Of a stretch of 64,000 nucleotides of DNA, positions 36,425 through 45,100 are shown piece by piece. Source of the stretch: Candidatus Sigynarchaeota archaeon (GTDB lineage Archaea; Asgardarchaeota; Lokiarchaeia; Sigyniarchaeales; Sigyniarchaeaceae). The position numbers were made by a program, and so were the translations under genes. Every line of letters starts with the position of its first letter. Within the stretch, counting starts at the first letter, position 1. The DNA lies in contig JAUQYW010000652.1 in NCBI GenBank assembly GCA_030587525.1, forward strand, positions 1 to 64,000. The letters are read 5' to 3'. Under the pieces are notes generated by a model. That model saw only the letters and a program-made list of their open reading frames with translations. It searched no databases and was not told where the DNA came from.

Positions 36425-38656
36425 ATGATTTTAAGCCAGATCCACATGACGATCATCATGGAAGGAAAGTCCAAGTCCGTGCTCGAAGCCGTCAAAGGCC
36501 AGATCTCCGATTTATTTTCATTGGATGATGATTACACGTTTCTAGCGGGGGCGGGGGTTTCCATGGACCCGCCATCGAGCATCCCGTCAGCACGTGCCAT
36601 GGTGAAGGACTTGTTCCAATGCTGCATCGTACCAGAGGAGATCGCCACGATATCAAGCCTGGACCTGCTCCGCTACGAGATGGTCGTCGAGGCTGTCGAG
36701 AAATACGTTGATAAGGACTTGAAATTTCTCGATTATCTCGACTCGGCAACGGAACCAAATATGCTCCATTATTTCCTCGCCCGGGCTATCGATCGCGGGT
36801 ACCACGTGATCACGACCAATTTCGATTACCTCGTCGAGCACGCTCTCTTGAACATCATCCCCCGGGAGAGGTACGGGGACATCCATGCCGTCATCATGCG
36901 CGAGGATTTCCTCAAGTACCAGGAGCCCAAGGCATATGCAAAGGCAGGTAAGAAGTTGCTGTTCAAGATCCATGGGTCCAAGCGAAATATCTTGACGGGA
37001 GCCACGACAAGGGAATCGCTTATCACGACCATCAGCGCGCTCGGTAAAAACAAGGAAGGAACCACGACGTTTGCCATCGAGCCATATAAGAAACCGGCCG
37101 TCAACAGCTTGATGCAAGATAGTTGCCTCGTCGTCCTCGGTTACTCGGGAAGTGACGATTTCGACATCGGACCTGCGTTGAAGGAAATTTCCGGGATAAA
37201 ACGGCTCATCTGGATCGAGCACTCCTCCGCGATGGGCAATGCCGTCGAGATCTTCCGCGTTCGGGAATCACGGGACCAAAAATCGCTCCAAGCGCAGCCG
37301 CGCGTTGACAAATTGCTCGGTGAAATCCGCAACACGACGTGCAAGAACGTGTTTAAGATCCGCGCGGGCACGACATATTTGTTCGGACGGGTCTTGTGGC
37401 CATTGCTTTTCCCGGCCGTTCCCGTTCCCGATTCGAGTGAATCCAAATCACCCGCGCCAAATTTCTTGGCCTTCATAGAAAAATCGTATGGAAGCGTGCC
37501 CTTGTTAAAAAAGCACGCGCTCACGGGCTGGTTGTATTGGAAATTGGGGGAGCAAGATGCATTTTTAAGATGCAGCGAGAATGCCATGGCGTTGGCCAAG
37601 GACGAGGGGAACATCGAGATGGAGAGCGAGTTCCTTGAAAACCTTGGAGGCTATTACTTTTCAAAGTCAAACATCGCAAAAGCTATGGAATATTTCAACA
37701 AAGCCATCCAATCCGCGAACCAATTGGACGAATTCAAACGCATGGCGGTCTTTCAAAACAATCTTGGGGAAGTTTTTCGTGCGAAAGGAGAATTTGACGA
37801 GGCGCTCGCGTGCTACCAGGATGCAATAGACGAAGCTGCCGCATCGGGCGATCTTCAGACCAAGGCTGCAGCGCTCAACAACATCGGGTGGATTCACCAT
37901 GCCCGGGGAAAATCAACGAACGCTGAGACCTTCTTCAAGATGGCACTGGAGATCGACGAAAAGCTTGGGGATTTGCCAAGCAAGGCGGTGCACCTTTGCA
38001 ACATCGCTGCTTTGCAGTTCAACCGCGGCGAGTACGAAACCGCGCTCAAAGGTTTCAAGGAGGCATTGAAAATCGCTGATCAACTTGGCGAAATCTTGGA
38101 TAAAATCACGTTCTTGAACAACATCGGCTTGATCTACAAGAACATCGGGGATTATAAAACCTCCCTTGCAAGCCACCTGGAAGCACTCCAGATCGCCGAC
38201 CAGGCGGGTTATCTCGAGGGCAAGGCCATTTCGATGAACAACGTTGCCGGTTTTTATCACGATGCAAAACTCTATGATGAGGCACGCAATTATTACGAGG
38301 GAGCCCTCGAGATCGCCAAGCTTTTGGAAAATAAATCCCGGGAATCGCTCTACTTGAATAACCTGGGCAAATTGCTTCGAGATCAGGGTAATATCGAGGA
38401 TGCAATATTTTATTACGAGACCGCCTTGAAAACAGCAGGGGAAATCAAGGATCCAGCGATGCAAGCGACGTGCCTGAACAATCTTGGTAGCATCTACCTG
38501 GACGGGAACAAGCTGGATATCGCCCTCACCTACTTCAACCAGGCCTTGGAAATCGTGGAAGGCCTCACGAATGCCCAGCTCAAGGAAACAATTGTTGGAA
38601 ACATTGATGCCATCAAGAAAAAAAGCCGGGAACTTGAAAAAAGTTCTAAAAAATAA
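36425..38656 (+). CDS. SIR2-like domain with TPR array (SIR2-TPR), copy 2
   Basis: 743 residues (start at 36425; the ATG at 36458 is equally possible). The SIR2_2 domain at ~38-310 has F-L-A-G-A-G-V-S (39-46), T-T-N-F-D with Asn132, K-I-H-G with His183 and V-L-G-Y-S-G-S-D-D-F-D, so both NAD-site residues are kept. Eight or more TPRs follow (~400-735) with the L-N-N-I-G / A-L-x-I-A-D pattern. It is a clear paralogue of 18119-20659: the segments around G-A-G-(I/V)-S-M-x-P-P-S-S-(L/I)-P-S-A-R and S-G-x-D-D-F-D are nearly the same, while the TPR arrays differ in number (11 versus 8). This fits a common NADase effector with diverged sensor arrays (inference). It lies next to the CHAT/eEF1A-like block. 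Confidence 0.85.
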   Translation: MILSQIHMTIIMEGKSKSVLEAVKGQISDLFSLDDDYTFLAGAGVSMDPPSSIPSARAMVKDLFQCCIVPEEIATISSLDLLRYEMVVEAVEKYVDKDLKFLDYLDSATEPNMLHYFLARAIDRGYHVITTNFDYLVEHALLNIIPRERYGDIHAVIMREDFLKYQEPKAYAKAGKKLLFKIHGSKRNILTGATTRESLITTISALGKNKEGTTTFAIEPYKKPAVNSLMQDSCLVVLGYSGSDDFDIGPALKEISGIKRLIWIEHSSAMGNAVEIFRVRESRDQKSLQAQPRVDKLLGEIRNTTCKNVFKIRAGTTYLFGRVLWPLLFPAVPVPDSSESKSPAPNFLAFIEKSYGSVPLLKKHALTGWLYWKLGEQDAFLRCSENAMALAKDEGNIEMESEFLENLGGYYFSKSNIAKAMEYFNKAIQSANQLDEFKRMAVFQNNLGEVFRAKGEFDEALACYQDAIDEAAASGDLQTKAAALNNIGWIHHARGKSTNAETFFKMALEIDEKLGDLPSKAVHLCNIAALQFNRGEYETALKGFKEALKIADQLGEILDKITFLNNIGLIYKNIGDYKTSLASHLEALQIADQAGYLEGKAISMNNVAGFYHDAKLYDEARNYYEGALEIAKLLENKSRESLYLNNLGKLLRDQGNIEDAIFYYETALKTAGEIKDPAMQATCLNNLGSIYLDGNKLDIALTYFNQALEIVEGLTNAQLKETIVGNIDAIKKKSRELEKSSKK

Positions 38657-38680
38657 TATGCACGGTAGTGCATGGCCCGG

Positions 38681-38986
38681 TTACCGAATGTAGCGGGCAT
38701 AATTCCAATCGTTCTCGCAAGCGAGGGCATCGATCAAACCACCGTCTTTGAGCTTGAAGCTGGACAATTGCCTTGCCAAGTTCCTCGCCATTCTGAGCTG
38801 CCCCTCGCGGGTTTTTTCCTCCCGCATCATGGCGATGGTACGGGCAATTGCTGGCCGGAATTTCCTGTTATCGTCATCCGATGACTCAATCGAATCCAGC
38901 ACGTTGCGGAGATCCTTGATGATCAAGTTGATGTCTTGCCAATCCGGAACAATGGCCATTTCTTCGTGCAAGAGCATGGATATCAC
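38681..38986 (-). CDS. small helical hypothetical protein
   Basis: 101 residues, charged and helical, with A-R-T-I-A-M-M-R-E-E-K-T-R-E-G-Q in the middle. No family is recognised. A TATA-like box at 39031-39040 would start transcription near 39010, giving a short leader, which supports a real gene. M4 (38977) is an alternative start. It is convergent with the second SIR2-TPR gene, 24 nt away. Confidence 0.55.
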   Translation of the reverse strand: MISMLLHEEMAIVPDWQDINLIIKDLRNVLDSIESSDDDNRKFRPAIARTIAMMREEKTREGQLRMARNLARQLSSFKLKDGGLIDALACENDWNYARYIR

Positions 38987-39030
38987 CGTGGGGAGCGCGT
39001 GATGGAAGCGGTGATATCGATTGTCATGAA

Positions 39031-39040
39031 TATATTAAAA
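39031..39040 (-). promoter_or_regulatory. TATA-box-like element
   Basis: On the minus strand TTTTAATATA, ~50 nt before the ATG of the small helical protein at 38986. Confidence 0.4.
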
Positions 39041-39133
39041 TGACGCGGATCCTTGTGGGATCCATGAAATCCGTTCACGAAACTAAAATTAAGGTTAAAA
39101 AAATGAAAGGGAAAAAGGGTGACGAGAACTTTC

Positions 39134-42100
39134 TCAAGTTTTATCGGCATGATCCTCATTCTTTTTCGGATCTACCTTGTCTTCGTCGCCTTTTTTCTTG
39201 ATTTCTTTCGATTCTGGCTCTTGAGGAGTTGTTGTATCAACTAAAGTCGACACATCTTGTTTTTGCTCGGGCGGCGTTGGGGGGGATGGCGGCAGCATGG
39301 TAGAATCCGGCGTGGATGGAACATTTTGTTCGGTTGTAAACAAATCTGCCGGGATCAGCTTTTGGACAAGTTCCGGCGTCGCGGGAACTTCTTTAACCGG
39401 GTTGATGTCGCCCAGCTTCGCAGCAGCATCTTCCTCGGGCTTTGGTTCGGGATACACGACGGGAATCCGTGCGACTTCTTCCTTGTCTCCCTTCACGGGG
39501 GGTTTTTGATCTGTCCTTGCAGTTTTTATGCTCGATGGGCCATTATGACCGGTTTTCCCCTTGCGCGCCAAGCTCTCGGCATCAACATAGGTTCCTCCCT
39601 TTCCAGGTTCGCTCTTAGGTCCTTTGCCTTTTTTAGGTTCTTCCTTGGGCTCCAACTTGATGAACATACCGTCGATCATGAATCTCGTTTTCGTGGCGAA
39701 CTTGTTTCTTGCATCCGCTTTCCACGTCTTGGCATCTTTATCGTAGAAAGCCGTCTCCCAATTCTCCACGAACTCGGTCATCTTGTCGTGGATGAAGGAT
39801 GAATCGATACGGGATACCATAACTACCGTCACGAAGTCACCCTGGAGAAACAAGATCTTGGAATTGAAGTATTCTTGCACCTCTACGACATTCGTCTTCT
39901 TCGATGGCTTTGCAAGGTGTTTCTCGATGGACTTTTTCAGGATCATGAGCATTTCGGGGACCATCACGTCCTCGGTCATCAAGGACTGTTCATAAATCGG
40001 CTCGGTCGAGCCGGCCAGGAAAAGCATAACGTATTGAAGGTTAGTCCGCCAATCCTCTTGATAGCTGACAGCAAACGGCTGGATCGGCGTCGCACAGGAC
40101 CAGCAAGCATCGTTGTTGTTGAATAACGCTTGGGCACACTTGGTACAATAAATGCTGCCGCAAGTCGGGCAAACATAGGTGAGGCCTTCCTTGATGGGCC
40201 CTTTGTGTACCGTGCAAGTCTTGACCTCCTCGAAACGAACCATGCGACGCTTGATGATCTTGGGCCGCAAGTACAGCAAGAACACCAGCAAGAAAAAGAT
40301 GCCTAAGATGATGGTAACGATGATTGTATTCGTGATCATGGATTCCGGGGATACTTGTCGCCGCACGTTGAGGATCAAGGTCGATTGGGACACCGTGTAA
40401 TTTTCACTGAGGTAGGCGAGGATGTTGAGCTGGTAATACCCCTCGGTGTTTGGAAGCGTGAGCAAGGCCTGGTAGGTGCCGTTATTCATGTCTTGTAGCA
40501 GATCGATGCCACCGGCCCACGTGCAGGACACGTTTGCACCGGTTATGGAATGCCCGAGTGAGTCGATTAGGTTTATCGAAACGCGGACGGTATTACCTGG
40601 CTTTCCATCGATCGTGGTTTGATTCCCACCGATGGAAATGGTGAGTAACAATGGCAAGATATCCATGAGGAGGCTTGTCACCTTGGTATCATACTGGGAA
40701 CTGGTTAGCACGAACGTGATCAGCTCCTTGCCAATGCCGAGGGCTGACGCGTTGAACGTGATCGAATGCGTGTTGGAAAGCATCGTTTCAACATAGGCGC
40801 CGATGGTTCCAGGCACGGACAAGGAAAGCCCGCTCGAGAGCACCGGGTTACCCGACAAGGAATCATTTGTCACGAACTCGATCGTGACGTTCTGGTCGAG
40901 GCAAGCTTGGATCACGGAGATGCCATCCCAGGTAAGCCCATTCACGATAATGCTTTGGTTTATCACCCGCTTGATGACGTGGAGCGTAAACGCGAAGTAT
41001 TGTGCTGAATAATTTGGCATCATCACGAGAACTGTCACCGAATGAAAGCCGGGTGCGATTGCCCACGTGCCAACCGCCGTTCCTGCAGACGAACTGTTCA
41101 CGATAAAGGAACAAACAAGCGCTTCGTCGATAGTCACGTTGGCAAGAGCACCAGTGAGCGTCGCGTTGGTCTCTTTATCTTCAAGATGGATGCGGAAATC
41201 GATATCCATGCCGAGGATTGCCTGGAGAACGCCATTTCCAATCAATGCACTCCCGTTCGCGGAAACGCTCATGGAGAGTTCACGGGGAACGATGGTCATC
41301 AAATAGATGATGGAAAATATCGCGTATGTGGATGAATTAGCCGTGATCGAGAGGACTTGGATACCCGTGGAGAAATCTCCGCTCATGATGTTGGCCGTGT
41401 AATTGCCTGCCTGCAACACGAAAACTCCAGACGGCCCTTTGGTGATCGCGTAATTTAACCCGATGCGGGCGATCGAACCATTTAATGCGTCGGTTACTGT
41501 CAGATTCAGGATCAATGCTTCGGTGAAATTCGCCGTGATGCTTGTCTCTCCAGAAAGGTTGACACCGTTGAGATGGATCGAACGATTTACCGGCCGCAAT
41601 GACAAGATGAAGGAGATCGTGCCGGTCGCGTTGGCAATTTGGGCTGTTGATGACGACGAATTTGATGCACGGATATAAATGGTCTTGATCCCCGCCGTGT
41701 TGAATCCCGTCGACGAGCCCGTGTGGATCCTGAGCCAGAAAAGCCCGTTTGATGAAGGCACGATCGAATACCAGATGGGATTAACCGGCAAAGTAAATGC
41801 GGTGTCTTGATACAATGAAAACACCGCGTGCGTGTAATTCACCGTTGAGGGATAATCCGGGTGGAAATACTTCATCGCGAGGGGGCCGACGTCGTCCATC
41901 ATAAAAGCGTTGATAGACGTGTTGAGCACAAAGAGCTGGGAGAGCCGGCTCCGGATTTCGAGCGTTCCGCTCAAGAACTGGCTTGCGTGATATTGCTTGC
42001 TCACGGTTACCGTGAAAGATCGCGATCCGACCGAGAACAATGTCGTGTTCAGCGCGATGGTGTAATTGCCACTCGCCGGTTCGGAGATCACGTAGGTAGA

Positions 42101-45100
42101 AGGATTCAGAACACCAACGGGTGCAACACTCACGACAATAGAAGCCCCGGGTATGCCGATGTCGTGCACGGCATCATGATAGTGGAAAACGAGGGACATG
42201 TTGAGCCCGTGCTCCACGACGATGTAATTCGTGAAACCCTCCGTGTAAGTCGAAATTGTCTGGACGGTGAGGAAATATTGCACTTGCACGGCTTCTTGCA
42301 CGTCTGAATTACCCGAGATCTTGAGGATGAACACGCCTTCAGAGAGCATAGCATGATCAATGGTCGTAATGAACCGGTTACCCTGTAACACGAACATCCC
42401 AGAATTTCCGTTTGAAATGTTGTAGAAAAACGTGTAACTGGTTGCGAGAGCGCCGGATGGAATATCCTTGATTGACGCGTTCAAGGAAAAATCTTCTTGC
42501 ATACCAATGGTGATGCCGATATCGCTGGTGATGTTCGTGCTATTTTTGAAAATCGTGGTGATGACGGGTCGACGGCTCAACGTGAAACTATAGACCGTCG
42601 TTGCTTCGGCGACGTGGAATGCAGATGAGGATGCGTTCCTTGCCAATATGTAAAGGTATTTCACCCCCGCCGTGTTAAAGAGAAACGTTGTACCGGTGTG
42701 CAAGATTAACTGGAACAATCCGTTGCCCAAGGAGGCCATGGAATAGTTCGAAGGTGCAACCAGCTGCGTCAACGCGCTATCTTGATAGAGCCAGAAACTC
42801 GACTGCGTGTAATTCAAGGTGGTCGAATAATCTGGATGGTAATACTTCAATATGACAGGGCCCATATCATCCAAGAGATAACAATTCAACGAATCGTTGA
42901 TCGCGACGATTCTTGACTTCCGGGGCTCGATTTCCAGGGTACCACCGAGTGCTTGCGGCGAGTAATATGCCTTGGTCACCGATACAGTGAAAGTTCTCGT
43001 TCCTAGCGAGAACATTGTCGTGTTGAGGGTGATCGTGTAGTTCCCGTTCATCCCGTCGATTGCCGTGTAATCAGAGGGATCGATGATCCCGATCCCAGCA
43101 AAACTCACGCCAAGCGAGGCACCAGTAACACCTATATCATGCATAGCATCGTGATAATGAAACGCGATGGTTAGGTTGGTGCCGTGCTCGCGTAGCTGGT
43201 AGTTCGTGAACCCCTCAACGTACGTGGGAATCGTCTGTACCGAAAGGATGTACTGGATTTGGACGGGATCGTAGGTCGGGGATGACCCTACGATTTTAAG
43301 CACGAAGGTACCCGCGACAAGATCCGCATGGTTGATAGTAGCGATATAGCTTGCCCCTTGCAGCAAGAACGTTCCCGAATGCACGCCCGTGATGTTGTAC
43401 GTGAACGAGAAACTTGTTGCGGGAGATCCCGAAAGCACATCCTTCACGGTCATATTCAGCGTGATATCATCTTGCAGCCCAACGGAGAGGCTTGCTTCCG
43501 TGGTGATGTTCGTGCTGTTTATGTACACGCCATATGATACCGACCGCTTGTTCAGGATGAAACCGAGGGCTGCGGTATCATTCGCAACGTAGAAGGGAGA
43601 TGTTGACGAGTTGGATCCCACGATGTAAAGCTCCTTGATGCCAGGAGCATTCAGCGGCGTGGTAGAACCCGTCCAGATATTAATCGAATACAATCCTTGA
43701 CCAAGATTTGCGAGTGTATAATTGGCGGTGTCAAGCTTCACGAGCAGCCAGCTATCGAGATAAATGGTGAACGATGCATGGGTATAATTAATCGTCGCCG
43801 GGAAATCGGGATGTACGAAGCGAACCACGAATGGGCCGATCTGATTGTCCAGGTATCCTGTTAAGCTCGCATTAAGGCAACTCAGCTGGGAGCTTCTGCG
43901 ATTCACTTTGAACGTGCCGCCGAGGACCACGACTTCATGAAACGGTTTTTGGACCGTAATCGAGAACGCGTGGGTGCCAAGCCCAAAAGAGGTCGTATTG
44001 AGAAGGATCGCGTAATTCCCATTCAACGAGTCGACGATCGTGTAGTTGGCACCAGAGAATGAAACGGAGATCGAAGCACCGGAAATGCCTTCATCACGGA
44101 TGACATCATAGTAATGGAATGAAATGTTTGCAACGAAACCGTGCTGCGTTTCTTGATAACTCGTGAACCCATCAACCCTCGTGTCGACGTTTATGGAGAT
44201 GATGATGAACATAATGGCAGGCACGAAACCTGCTTTTGTTGCGCTTACAGTCAATTGATACGAGCCAGGGCTTATTCCCGACATGTCCAGGTTGTAATCG
44301 TAGATGCCCGGCGTTGATTCCGTGAACGCGAAATTGATGACCGTCGTGCTGTTCAATGAACCCATCACCGTGGCCCCTTCGATCAAAGCATATGCGAAGG
44401 AGTCGTTAAACAAAATCCTGACAGGGATGAGGGAGTCAACAAATTGTGACGTGGTGTTATCACCACGCGCGTCAAATGGATACGTGATTTCTAGCCAGGA
44501 ATTGTGCGTGCTGGTCATGGAAAATGCCTGGAAGCCGATTTCCGTTCCATTTTCCCAGGCAATCAAGCCGGAAAACAACCCTCCCGTGGAATTTTGCGGT
44601 GCAAAAACGACGGGGCCTTGGTTGATGTTGGAGATGCCACTGGCCGTGAACGATCTCGACGACCAGAGGGTTCCGGTGGGCGTGTCGATGATCATCGTTC
44701 CATTTCCAGAAGGTTGCGCCAAAAGAACTCGAAAAGGTGCTTGAATATACACGCTTTGTTGATTCGTGAATGACAGGCTCCCGGACCAAGTCGAGTTGTC
44801 GGTTGACAACAAGACGGAGGCGAAATAATTTCTCGAATGGGCGATCACCGTGTACCAGCCTGAAAATGCAGTCGTGAACGAGAACCACTTTCCATTTTCC
44901 CCGCCTCCTTGATACGAGATAACCATTCCTGTCGGATCCTTGACATTGTCAATGATTAATGTTCTCGGCTTTGTCACGTTTAGCATGTAATTCTGGTGCC
45001 CCGAGGGAATGTACACGTTTTCGTAACAGCTCCACGACACGTTCTCACCCGCATTAGCCGAATATGATGTTCCTGTGCTTGCGAAATTTTGCGTCCACGT

